DNA of 64,000 nt from Nocardioides insulae DSM 17944. Lineage in GTDB: Bacteria; Actinomycetota; Actinomycetes; Propionibacteriales; Nocardioidaceae. This document shows positions 52,071-60,400 of the stretch, piece after piece; positions within the stretch are counted from its first letter, which is position 1; the number at the start of each line of letters is the position of its first letter. The stretch lies in contig NZ_AUGU01000015.1 of NCBI RefSeq assembly GCF_000422825.1, positions 209,868 through 273,867 of the forward strand. The letters run 5' to 3'. The notes below the pieces were generated by a model, which was given only the letters and a program-made list of their open reading frames with translations, did not search any database and was not told the origin of the DNA. The position numbers were made by a program, and so were the translations under genes.

Positions 52071-52715
52071 TCAGGCCTCGCGGTGATCGTCGCTCTTGGG
52101 GTAGCCGCCGATGCCCCGCCAGGCGAGTCCGGAGACCAGAGCCGCCGCCGAAGCGCGGTCGAGGCCGTTGCCATCGGCCAGCCAGAACCGGGCGCTGACC
52201 TGGGCCATCCCCACCAGGGAGGAGGCGAGCAGCAGGGCGGCGTGGGCGGGGAGGCCGGTGTCCTCGGCGATCACCTCGGCGACCATGGTCGAGCACTCGG
52301 TGGTCACCCGGTCGACCTGGGCCCGTACGGCGTCCTCGCTGGTCAGGTCGGACTCGAAGACCAACCGGAAGGCGCCGGAGTCGCTGGCGACGTACTCGTA
52401 GAAGGCGTCGACGGTGGCGGCCACCCGCAGCTTGTTGTCGTCGGTGGAGGCGAGTGCCCGGCGGACGGCGTCGATCACGGTCTCGCTGGAGCGCTCGAGC
52501 AGGGCCAGGTAGAGGTCGAGCTTGCCGGGGAAGTGCTGGTAGAGCACCGGCTTGGACACACCCGCCCGCTCAGCGATGTCATCCATCGCCGCAGCGTGGT
52601 AGCCCTGTGCCACGAAGACCTCCAGCGCGGATTCCAGCAGCTGGGCGCGACGCTCGCGTCGCGGCATCCGACCGCCGCGTGGACGCGCGGGGTCGAGGTC
52701 GTACTCCGTGGTCAC
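52071..52715 (-). CDS. TetR-family transcriptional regulator
   Basis: 214-residue repressor-type protein. The HTH (about 20-65) reads RRAQLLESALEVFVAQG, then DDIAERAGVSKPVLYQHFPG. The C-terminal helical ligand domain is variable; its ligand is unknown. The GTG at 52715 is chosen (AGGATC just upstream); an ATG lies 30 bases further up. It is divergent from moeZ and precedes DUF3107, the arrangement of mycobacterial Rv3208. Confidence 0.88.
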   Translation of the reverse strand: MTTEYDLDPARPRGGRMPRRERRAQLLESALEVFVAQGYHAAAMDDIAERAGVSKPVLYQHFPGKLDLYLALLERSSETVIDAVRRALASTDDNKLRVAATVDAFYEYVASDSGAFRLVFESDLTSEDAVRAQVDRVTTECSTMVAEVIAEDTGLPAHAALLLASSLVGMAQVSARFWLADGNGLDRASAAALVSGLAWRGIGGYPKSDDHREA

Positions 52716-52946
52716 GTGATCCTGCTTTCTGCGCGTTCTCTGCATCGGAGACCGGCCGAGTCGCGGCCCCATGGCTGTGTCCGAGACTACTCCGCGGTCA
52801 CCTTCCGGGCGCGCCTGGGCGTCCGTACGGCGGGACTCGTCCGTCCGTCGTACGCCGGTGAGGGAACATGGATCCGGTCGCCGGTGTTTCCGGAGATGAC
52901 CGCAGCCAGGCCCGGGGACCGGGCAGACTTGAACGAGGAGCGCGCA

Positions 52947-54155
52947 GTGTCTTTCCCACCGCTCGTGGAGCCCGCCGACGAGCTCACCATCGACGAGGTG
53001 CGTCGCTACAGCCGTCACCTGATCATCCCCGACGTCGGGATGTCGGGGCAGAAGCGGCTCAAGAACGCCAAGGTGCTGGTCATCGGCGCCGGCGGCCTGG
53101 GGAGCCCGGCCCTGCTCTATCTCGCCGCGGCCGGCGTGGGCACGATCGGCATCGCCGAGTTCGACGAGGTCGACGAGTCCAACCTCCAGCGCCAGATCAT
53201 CCACGGTCAGTCCGACATCGGTAAGTCCAAGGCGGTCTCCGCCAAGGAGTCGATCGCGGAGGCCAACCCGTACGTCAACGTCGTCCTGCACGAGGGCCGC
53301 CTCGACAACGACAACGTCATGGAGGTCTTCCGGGGCTACGACCTGATCGTCGACGGCACCGACAACTTCGCGACCCGCTACATGGTCAACGACGCGGCGT
53401 ACTTCCTGGGGATCCCGTACGTCTGGGGCTCGATCTACCGCTTCGACGGTCAGGCCTCGGTCTTCGCCCCCACGCTGTCCGACGACGCGCCGTGCTACCG
53501 GTGCCTCTACCCGGAGCCCCCGCCGCCGGGCATGGTGCCCTCCTGCGCCGAGGGTGGCGTCCTGGGTGTGCTCTGCTCGGCGATCGGCTCGATCCAGGTC
53601 AACGAGGGGATCAAGCTGCTCACCGGCATCGGCGACCCGCTGGTCGGCAAGCTGATGATCTACGACGCCCTCGAGATGGAGTACCGCAAGCTGAAGGTCC
53701 GCAAGGACCCCAACTGCGCGCTGTGCGGCGAGCACGCCACCGTCACCGAGCTGATCGACTACGAGACCTTCTGCGGTGCGGTCTCCGACGAGGCCGCCGA
53801 GGCGGCCGCCGGCTCGACGATCTCGGTCGGCACCCTCGAGCACATGCTCAAGGAGCGCGAAGAGGGTTCGCGCGACTTCGTCCTCGTCGACGTCCGTGAG
53901 CCGAACGAGTTCGAGATCAACCGGATCCCCGGCTCGGTGCTGATCCCCAAGGGCGACTTCCTCAACGGCTCCGCGCTGGAGCAGTTGCCCACGGTCGACT
54001 CCGGCACCCAGATCGTCATGCACTGCAAGACCGGCGTCCGGTCCGCCGAGACGCTCGCGATCGTCAAGGGCGCCGGTTACGGCGACGCTGTCCACGTCGG
54101 TGGTGGCGTGGTGGCCTGGGTCAACCAGATCGACCCCTCCCAGCCCGCGTACTGA
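52947..54155 (+). CDS. moeZ: Adenylyltransferase/sulfurtransferase MoeZ
   Basis: 402-residue fusion of an E1-like ThiF/MoeB domain and a rhodanese domain. It activates the C-terminus of ubiquitin-like sulfur carriers (MoaD, ThiS, CysO) by adenylation and then thiocarboxylation. Seen: GAGGLGSPALLYLAAAG (P-loop-like ATP site), the R-Q-I region NLQRQIIHG, zinc cysteines CYRC and CALC, and the rhodanese active-site Cys in HCKTGVRS (about residue 360). GAGGAG lies 7 bases before the GTG. Context as in Rv3206c. Confidence 0.94.
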   Translation: MSFPPLVEPADELTIDEVRRYSRHLIIPDVGMSGQKRLKNAKVLVIGAGGLGSPALLYLAAAGVGTIGIAEFDEVDESNLQRQIIHGQSDIGKSKAVSAKESIAEANPYVNVVLHEGRLDNDNVMEVFRGYDLIVDGTDNFATRYMVNDAAYFLGIPYVWGSIYRFDGQASVFAPTLSDDAPCYRCLYPEPPPPGMVPSCAEGGVLGVLCSAIGSIQVNEGIKLLTGIGDPLVGKLMIYDALEMEYRKLKVRKDPNCALCGEHATVTELIDYETFCGAVSDEAAEAAAGSTISVGTLEHMLKEREEGSRDFVLVDVREPNEFEINRIPGSVLIPKGDFLNGSALEQLPTVDSGTQIVMHCKTGVRSAETLAIVKGAGYGDAVHVGGGVVAWVNQIDPSQPAY

Positions 54156-54168
54156 CCGCTCCCGTGAC

Positions 54169-54202
54169 AACCGCCCGTCCGGATCCTTCCGGGCGGGCGG
54201 TT
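54169..54202 (+). terminator. Terminator after moeZ
   Basis: 15-pair stem (54169-54183 with 54188-54202, one T-G pair) and a 4-base loop, 14 bases beyond the stop. Confidence 0.7.
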
Positions 54203-54231
54203 CCTGCATGGACGACGGCTACGGTGACGCC

Positions 54232-54579
54232 GTGGACACCCAGGCGTACGTCGAGGCGGTGCTAGCGCTCGTCGAGCAGGTGCCGCGCGGGCGCGTCACG
54301 ACCTACGGCGCCCTCGCCGATGCCCTGTTCGACGAGTACGGCGGCGGTCCTCGTCAGGTCGCCGCGGTGATGTCGGGCCACGGCGGACCGGTGCCGTGGT
54401 GGCGGGTGGTGCGGGCCGACGGATCGCTGCCGGCGTCCCACCACGACTCCGCGCGGCAGGCCTATCTGGAGGAGGGCACCCCGCTGTCCGGCCCCGGACG
54501 GGTCGACCTGCGCGCGGCCCTGTGGTTGCCGGCCCTGAGCCGGGCCCACCGGGAACCGTCGCGCAGGACGGCGCGCTGA
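54232..54579 (+). CDS. MGMT-family alkyltransferase-like protein without active-site Cys
   Basis: 115-residue protein with the DNA-binding domain of O6-alkylguanine-DNA methyltransferase: GRVTTYGALADALF, the arginine-finger region GGGPRQVAAVMSG, then PWWRVV where the active enzyme has PCHRV. The Cys is replaced by Trp, the hallmark of alkyltransferase-like proteins that flag O6-alkylguanine for nucleotide excision repair. The GTG at 54232 is preferred over ATG 54208: TACGGT lies 6 bases upstream and the moeZ terminator ends only 5 bases before 54208. The mycobacterial counterpart is Rv3204. Confidence 0.85.
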   Translation: MDTQAYVEAVLALVEQVPRGRVTTYGALADALFDEYGGGPRQVAAVMSGHGGPVPWWRVVRADGSLPASHHDSARQAYLEEGTPLSGPGRVDLRAALWLPALSRAHREPSRRTAR

Positions 54580-54716
54580 CCCAGGACGCCGACCGACGAC
54601 CCGGCCGTGGACTTCCTCGACCGCCGGGGGAGGGTAGGGCGCACCGCGGGTGACTCGGCTCACCGCCTGCTGGACCCTGCTGGCCCGGGCGGACCGGATC
54701 GGGAAAGATCACGCCC

Positions 54717-55385
54717 GTGATGTACTCGCTCCTCCATGCCGTAGTGCCCCCGGTGCTCAAGGCCGTCTGGCGACCGACGGTGACCGGTCTCGACAACGTG
54801 CCTCGTAGCGGCGGCGTGATCCTGGCGAGCAACCACCTCAGCTTCGTCGACTCGGTGGCGATCCCCTCGGTCGCACCCCGCAAGGTCGTCTTCCTGGCCA
54901 AGAGCGACTACTTCACCGGCACCGGCGTCAAGGGCGCCCTCCAGCGGGCCTGGTTCGAGGGGATCGGGATGCTGCCCGTCGACCGCGACGACACCAAGGC
55001 CGCGATGACCAGCCTCGATACGGCGCTCGAGGTGCTCGGCCGCGGTGAGGCCTTCGGCATCTACCCGGAGGGCACCCGGAGCCGCGACGGTCGGCTCTAT
55101 CGCGGACGCACCGGGGTCGCCCACCTCGCGCTGACCGCCCGGGTGCCGGTCGTCCCCGTCGGGTTGAGCGGCACTCAGAACATCCAGCCGATCGGGAGCA
55201 GCCTGCCCAAGGTGGTGCCGGTCTCGGTCACCTTCGGTGCGCCGATCCAGGTGGCCGGCCGGTTCGACGGCGTACCGCTGGGCAAGGCACGCCGCCTCCT
55301 CACCGACGAGATCACGGCGGCCATCCAGAGCCTGACCGGCCAGGAGTTGGCGGGGATCTACAACGAGCGTCCGCCGGACGCCTGA
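54717..55385 (+). CDS. 1-acyl-sn-glycerol-3-phosphate acyltransferase (PlsC-like)
   Basis: 222-residue membrane-associated acyltransferase that makes phosphatidic acid or a related lipid. Motifs: NHLSFVD (about 40-46, catalytic His-x4-Asp), the FVFLAKSDYF-type block VVFLAKSDYF, EGTRSRDG (about 119-126), and VPVVPVGLSG. It starts GTG-ATG, with AAAGAT 7 bases upstream, so either codon could be used on a leaderless transcript. It lies between the alkyltransferase-like gene and a hemerythrin-like gene, without an obvious link. Confidence 0.88.
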   Translation: MMYSLLHAVVPPVLKAVWRPTVTGLDNVPRSGGVILASNHLSFVDSVAIPSVAPRKVVFLAKSDYFTGTGVKGALQRAWFEGIGMLPVDRDDTKAAMTSLDTALEVLGRGEAFGIYPEGTRSRDGRLYRGRTGVAHLALTARVPVVPVGLSGTQNIQPIGSSLPKVVPVSVTFGAPIQVAGRFDGVPLGKARRLLTDEITAAIQSLTGQELAGIYNERPPDA

Positions 55386-55470
55386 TCGCGAGTCGGCCCC
55401 TGCCGGCTGCTCTTGTGGGCACCGCTACACAGGAGCACCATGGAAGGTGGACGAAGGCGAGGTGAACGCC

Positions 55471-56184
55471 ATGACGACCGACTGCCTGACCATGACTGTG
55501 CAGCGTCGGCACGAAGCGCTCGCCGAGCGGCTGGAGGTCGCTCGGGCGATGCACCCGGACAGCGCGGAGCCCCGAGAGGGCCGCGCACGGATCGACCCGT
55601 TCCTGGCGAGTGCCAGTCAGCACCTGCACGCGGTCGACGAGGTGATGATTCCCGCCGCGCGACGGCGGGTCTCCGGCGGCAAGGAGCTGGTGCACGACTA
55701 TCTGGGCTCGGCACGCGACCTGGAGGTCGTGCTGGCCCACCTCAAGGCGCACGAGTACGGCTCGGTCTACGAGCGCCGGTTCGAGTGGGAGCAGGTCTGG
55801 GACGACGTCGACACCGCTCTGGTCGACCAGCGTGAGCACGAACTCGCGGTGGCCGCCGAGATCGCTCGGGTCGTGGAGGAGCTGGAGCTGACCGAGCTCG
55901 CCGACCGGCTCGAACGCCGGGAGTCGGCGGCCCCGACCCGGCCGCACCCCTACACCCCTCATACCGGGATCCTGGGGATGATGGGGCGCAGGGTGATGGC
56001 CACGGCGGATGCGTTCTGGGACGTCGCCGAGAACCGGATGGTGCCCGAGCCGGAGCGGCCTCCGCGCCCGAAGCCCGGCCTGATCAGCCAATATTTCCTG
56101 GCGGACCCGAGGTTCGAGCCGGGCCCCGATCCGGCAGCTGCTGCTGAGCCGGAGCCCGAGCCGGAGGAGGGCGCCGGTCGGTAG
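55471..56184 (+). CDS. Hemerythrin-like or unknown helical protein
   Basis: 237 residues from the ATG at 55471, which has AGGTGA 7 bases upstream (GTG codons at 55447 and 55462 are alternatives). The first 140 residues are helical with regularly spaced His/Glu pairs (QRRHEALAER, SQHLHAVDEVMIP, LKAHEYG, DQREHELAVAAEI), the kind seen in HHE cation-binding bundles, though not all ligands are certain. A linker leads to a Pro/Glu-rich tail. Function unknown; possibly an iron or oxygen sensor. Confidence 0.5.
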   Translation: MTTDCLTMTVQRRHEALAERLEVARAMHPDSAEPREGRARIDPFLASASQHLHAVDEVMIPAARRRVSGGKELVHDYLGSARDLEVVLAHLKAHEYGSVYERRFEWEQVWDDVDTALVDQREHELAVAAEIARVVEELELTELADRLERRESAAPTRPHPYTPHTGILGMMGRRVMATADAFWDVAENRMVPEPERPPRPKPGLISQYFLADPRFEPGPDPAAAAEPEPEPEEGAGR

Positions 56185-56230
56185 CGGCCCGCCGTGAGGC
56201 GGCCGCGGCAGGTCGGAGAGACTGGCGTCC

Positions 56231-57010
56231 GTGACCAGCCCCGTGTCGACCCCTGCCCCTGACCAGTCGCGCTCGCTCACCCTCGTCACGGGCGGGACCC
56301 GCGGGATCGGAGCGGCGATCTCGCTGAGACTGGCGGCCGCGGGCCATGACCTCGTGCTCGGGTTCAGGACCGAGTCCGAGGCCGCCGAGGAGACCGCCAC
56401 GCGTGTCCGTCGGTACGGCGGAAGCTGCCACCTCATCCGCGGGGATCTGACCGCGCCCGGGACGGTCGAGGACCTGTTCTCCGCCGCGGCCGAGGCCGGC
56501 CAGCTGACCGGGGTGGTCAACAACGCCGGGATCGCCGGACCCCTCGGCCCACTCGCCGAGGCGGACCCGGACGTCCTGCGGGCCGTGATCGAGTCCACCC
56601 TGGTCGCACCACTGCTGGTCGCCCGCGCGGCGGTCCGGGCGATGAGCACCGGGCGCGGCGGTCACGGCGGCGTCATCGTCAACATCTCCTCCGGCGCCGC
56701 GACCCTCGGCTCGCCGGGGGAGTACGTGCACTACGCCGCAGCCAAGGCCGGCCTCGACACGCTCACGCTCGGGCTCGCCAAGGAGGCCGGCCCGGAGGGG
56801 ATCCGGGTGGCCGGGGTCGCGCCGGGTGCCATCCGTACCCGGATCCACGCCGACTCCGGTGACGCCGAGCGCCTGGAAAGGATCGGGTCCGCGGTGCCGC
56901 TGGGCCGTCCGGGCGAGCCCGACGAGGTCGCCGCGGCGGTGGCCTGGCTGCTCAGCACGGAGGCGTCGTACGTCACCGGGACGACGCTGCGCGTGGCCGG
57001 GGGTCGTTGA
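56231..57010 (+). CDS. Short-chain dehydrogenase/reductase 2
   Basis: 259-residue classical SDR. VTGGTRGIGAAI (about 20-31), NNAG (about 98-101), Ser in NISSGAATLG and the YAAAK catalytic pair are present; the C-terminal YVTGTTLRVAGG is the conserved ending of FabG-type SDRs. NADP preference is suggested by Arg in FRTESE. GTG start, no Shine-Dalgarno; GAGACT 7 bases upstream. Substrate unknown. Confidence 0.87.
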   Translation: MTSPVSTPAPDQSRSLTLVTGGTRGIGAAISLRLAAAGHDLVLGFRTESEAAEETATRVRRYGGSCHLIRGDLTAPGTVEDLFSAAAEAGQLTGVVNNAGIAGPLGPLAEADPDVLRAVIESTLVAPLLVARAAVRAMSTGRGGHGGVIVNISSGAATLGSPGEYVHYAAAKAGLDTLTLGLAKEAGPEGIRVAGVAPGAIRTRIHADSGDAERLERIGSAVPLGRPGEPDEVAAAVAWLLSTEASYVTGTTLRVAGGR

Positions 57011-57078
57011 TCTCGCGGTGGCCCGCCCTTCGAATTGGAACGCTCGGAACTGTCGGTGGTCCGTGATGGAGTGCTGAC

Positions 57079-60000
57079 ATGAGCCAGTCCACCTACCGTC
57101 TTCAGGCGCCTCAGCCGATCCTCGACGCTCCGGTGCTGGACGCCGATCAGCGGCGGGTGGTGGAGCACCCCGGGGGGCCGTTGCTCGTGCTCGCCGGTCC
57201 CGGCACCGGCAAGACCACGACCCTGGTGGAGACGGTCGTCGAGCGGATCGAGGGGCGCGGTGCCCGGCCCGACGAGGTGCTCACGCTGACCTTCAGCCGC
57301 AAGGCGGCCGAGGAGCTCCGTGACCGGATCACCGCTCGCCTGGGCCGCACCAGCACGACCGCCTCCAGTTCCACGTTCCACTCCTTCGCCTACGGGCTGA
57401 TCCGCGCCTACGCCCCGGCGGAGCTCTACGAGGCGCCGCTGCGTCTGCTCAGCGCTCCGGAGCAGGATGTCGTCCTGCGCGAGCTGCTGGAGGAGCACAC
57501 CGAAGCGGTGACCTGGCCCGATGGTCTGCGTCGCGCGCTCGGCACCCGCGGCTTCGCGCGCGAGGTGCACACGGTGCTGGCCCGCGCCCGGGAGAAGGGG
57601 CTGGACGGCGCGGCGCTGGCCGCGTTGGGCCGGGCCGAGGGCGTGCCCGAGTTCGTCGCGGCGGGCCTCTTCCTGGAGCAGTACCTCACCATCCTGGACA
57701 ACCTCGGTGCCACCGACTACGCCGATCTGATCCGCCGGGCCGCGCTCGAGGCGGAGGCGCACCGCGACGAGCTGAGAGCCCGCTATCGCTATGTCTTCGT
57801 CGACGAGTATCAAGACACCGACCCGGGACAGGTGGCCCTGCTGCGTGCCCTCGCCGGCGACGGGCGCGACCTGGTCGCGGTCGGCGACCCGCACCAGTCG
57901 ATCTACGGCTTCCGAGGCGCCGAGGTGCGGGGCATCCTGCAGTTCCCGAGCGAGTTCCCCCACACCGACGGTCGGCCGGCCGATGTGGTGGCCCTGCGCA
58001 CCACCCGGCGATTCGGATCGCGCATCCTCACGGCCTCGCAGCGGGTGGCCGGACGACTCGGCCTGCCGGGGGCGATCGACGAGGCCGCCCGCGAGGCATT
58101 CTTGTCACCTCAGGCCGCGCCCGGGCCGCACGGCCGGGGCCGCGTGCAGGTGCTCACCTTCGACACCGAGCGGGCCGAGGCCGAGCACCTGGCCGACATC
58201 CTGCGGCGCGCTCACCTCGAGGACGGCATCGGTTGGCACGAGATGGCGGTCCTGGTCCGTTCCGGCCGCGCCAGCATCCCACCGCTGCGCCGCGCGCTCG
58301 CAGGGGCCGGAGTGCCGGTGGAGGTGGCCAGCGACGAGGTGCCGCTGGTCCGCGACCCAGCTGTGTTGCCCTTGTTGGAGGGCTTCCGGGCGGTCCTCAA
58401 TCTCGACAACACCGATCCCGAAGACATCGACCACCTCGACCCGAGCCGGGTCGAGAGCCTGCTGACCAGCCCCCTCGGCGGGCTCGACGCGGGTGAGCTG
58501 CGGCGTCTCGCCCGGCGGTTGAGGGTCCGTGAGAAGGAGTGGGCCACCGCCGAGCACAGTTCGCCGCGGGCCTCGACGGAGCTCGTCCGGGAGGCACTGG
58601 TCGATCCGGAATTCCTGCTGGGGCTCGGCGGGCCCGAGGCCGAGCGCGCCCATGCCCTCACCCGGCTGCTGCACGACACCCGGGCGCTGGCGGAGGAGGG
58701 GGCGACCGCCGAGGAGTTGTTGTGGAGTCTGTGGTCGCGCACCGGGTGGCCGGCCCGGCTCCGCAGGGCTGCCGAGGGCGGCGGCCCGGGGGGCCGGCGT
58801 GCCCATCGCGACCTCGATGCCGTCTGTGCACTGTTCGAGGTCGCCGCCCGCGCCGAGGAGAAGCGCGACCATGCCGGCGTCCGCACCTTCCTCGCCACAC
58901 TGGTGGCCCAGGAGATCCCGGCCGACACGCTTGCCGAGCGAGGTGCCCGCGGCGCCGCGGTGCGGCTGCTGACCGCCCACCGGTCCAAGGGGCTCGAGTG
59001 GCGCTTGGTCGTGGTCGCCCACGTCCAGCAGGAGGCCTGGCCCGATCTGCGCCGACGCTCCACGCTGCTTCGGGCCGACCGGATCGGGGAGGAGGGGATC
59101 GTGCCTCCCATCTCCACGCGCGAGCTCCTGCTCGAGGAGCGACGCCTGTTCTACGTCGCCTGCACCCGCGCACGGGAGCGGCTGGTGGTCAGCGCGGTGC
59201 ACGCCCAGGAGGACGACGGCGAGTTGCCGAGCCGGTTCCTCGATGAGTTGGGCGTCGAACCACTGCGGATGGTGGGCCGCCCGCAGCGCCCGTTGTCGCT
59301 GGCCGGCCTCGTCAGCGAGCTGCGTCGCACGGTCGCCGACCCGGCGACCAGCGAGCCGCTCCGCCTCGCGGCCGCCCGGAGGTTGGCCAGACTTGCCCCC
59401 GAGGTGCCGGCCGCCGACCCGGCGTCCTGGTGGGGCACCCGCAGTGCCAGCCGGGCCGACCGTGCGATGCGTGACCCGGACCGCCCGGTGGGGGTCTCGG
59501 CGACCATGCTCGAGGGGCTGCTGGAGTGCCCGATGCGCTGGTTCCTCACCAAGGAGGCCGGTGGCTCGGGCCCCACCCACCAGAGCGCCAACGTCGGACA
59601 GTTGGTGCACGCGGTCGCGGAGCGGGTCGCGGGCGGTGAGCTGCCCGACGACCCTGCCCGGCTCGACGAGCTGATGGCCCACATCGACGCGGTCTGGGGT
59701 CGTCTGGTGTTCCGCACCCCGTGGTCCAAGGCCCGCGAGCATGCTCGCGTTCGCAAGGCCCTCTCTCGCTTCCTCGCCTGGCACCGGGCCAACCCGAGAC
59801 GGCTGGTCGGCACCGAGCAGCAGTTCTCCACCGTGCTGGAGGTGTCCGATGGGCAGGGGCCACCGGAGCGGGTGGAGCTACGTGGCTACGCCGACCGGAT
59901 AGAGCTGGACGCCGAGGGTCGGGTGGTCGTCGTCGACCTCAAGACGGGCCGGAGCAAGCCGTCGGACAAGTCGGTCAGGGAGCACACGCAGCTCGCCCTG

Positions 60001-60342
60001 TACCAGCTGGCGGTCGATCACGGGGCGGTCGACCAACTCCTCGGCGAGCGGGCCGACGACGTGCCCACGAGCGGCGAGTCCGGTGGCGAGTCGGGCGGCG
60101 AGTCGGGTGGTGCCGAGCTCGTGCAGGTCGGCCTCATCGATGACGATGACCTGGCCACCGTGCAGGCCCAGGGAGTCCTGTCGGACGACGGGCCCACCCG
60201 GGAGGCCCTCCGCACCGATCTCGCCCGAGCGGTGCGGATGGTCCGTTCGGAGCGCTTCCCGGCCCGCCCCGGTGCCGTCTGCGACCGCTGCGCCTTCACG
60301 TCGCTGTGTCCGGTCAAGGGAGCGGGGGCGATCACCAGATGA
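57079..60342 (+). CDS. adnA: Helicase-nuclease subunit AdnA
   Basis: 1087-residue UvrD-like helicase fused to a C-terminal RecB-type nuclease. Motifs: I GPGTGKTTTLV, II DEYQDTD, III VGDPHQSIYGFRG, V TAHRSKGLEW, VI FYVACTRARERL. The nuclease (about 810-1080) has VVDLKTGRSKPS and a four-Cys set, one in LLECPMRW and three in CDRCAFTSLC, for an Fe-S cluster. Its partner adnB follows; together they unwind and resect DNA ends at double-strand breaks in actinobacteria lacking RecBCD. Residues about 999-1010 carry a triple SGGE repeat. Synteny with Rv3202c supports the name. Confidence 0.88.
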   Translation: MSQSTYRLQAPQPILDAPVLDADQRRVVEHPGGPLLVLAGPGTGKTTTLVETVVERIEGRGARPDEVLTLTFSRKAAEELRDRITARLGRTSTTASSSTFHSFAYGLIRAYAPAELYEAPLRLLSAPEQDVVLRELLEEHTEAVTWPDGLRRALGTRGFAREVHTVLARAREKGLDGAALAALGRAEGVPEFVAAGLFLEQYLTILDNLGATDYADLIRRAALEAEAHRDELRARYRYVFVDEYQDTDPGQVALLRALAGDGRDLVAVGDPHQSIYGFRGAEVRGILQFPSEFPHTDGRPADVVALRTTRRFGSRILTASQRVAGRLGLPGAIDEAAREAFLSPQAAPGPHGRGRVQVLTFDTERAEAEHLADILRRAHLEDGIGWHEMAVLVRSGRASIPPLRRALAGAGVPVEVASDEVPLVRDPAVLPLLEGFRAVLNLDNTDPEDIDHLDPSRVESLLTSPLGGLDAGELRRLARRLRVREKEWATAEHSSPRASTELVREALVDPEFLLGLGGPEAERAHALTRLLHDTRALAEEGATAEELLWSLWSRTGWPARLRRAAEGGGPGGRRAHRDLDAVCALFEVAARAEEKRDHAGVRTFLATLVAQEIPADTLAERGARGAAVRLLTAHRSKGLEWRLVVVAHVQQEAWPDLRRRSTLLRADRIGEEGIVPPISTRELLLEERRLFYVACTRARERLVVSAVHAQEDDGELPSRFLDELGVEPLRMVGRPQRPLSLAGLVSELRRTVADPATSEPLRLAAARRLARLAPEVPAADPASWWGTRSASRADRAMRDPDRPVGVSATMLEGLLECPMRWFLTKEAGGSGPTHQSANVGQLVHAVAERVAGGELPDDPARLDELMAHIDAVWGRLVFRTPWSKAREHARVRKALSRFLAWHRANPRRLVGTEQQFSTVLEVSDGQGPPERVELRGYADRIELDAEGRVVVVDLKTGRSKPSDKSVREHTQLALYQLAVDHGAVDQLLGERADDVPTSGESGGESGGESGGAELVQVGLIDDDDLATVQAQGVLSDDGPTREALRTDLARAVRMVRSERFPARPGAVCDRCAFTSLCPVKGAGAITR

Positions 60343-60400
60343 GGCTGTCGGGCGGCGCCGGCGACCGCGGGACACCCCCACACCTTGCGAAGGAGGACCG

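Noticed and set aside
51858..52946. Long N-terminal extension of moeZ
   Set aside because: It is antisense to the TetR and DUF3107 genes; the GTG at 52947 has a good ribosome site and gives the normal family length.
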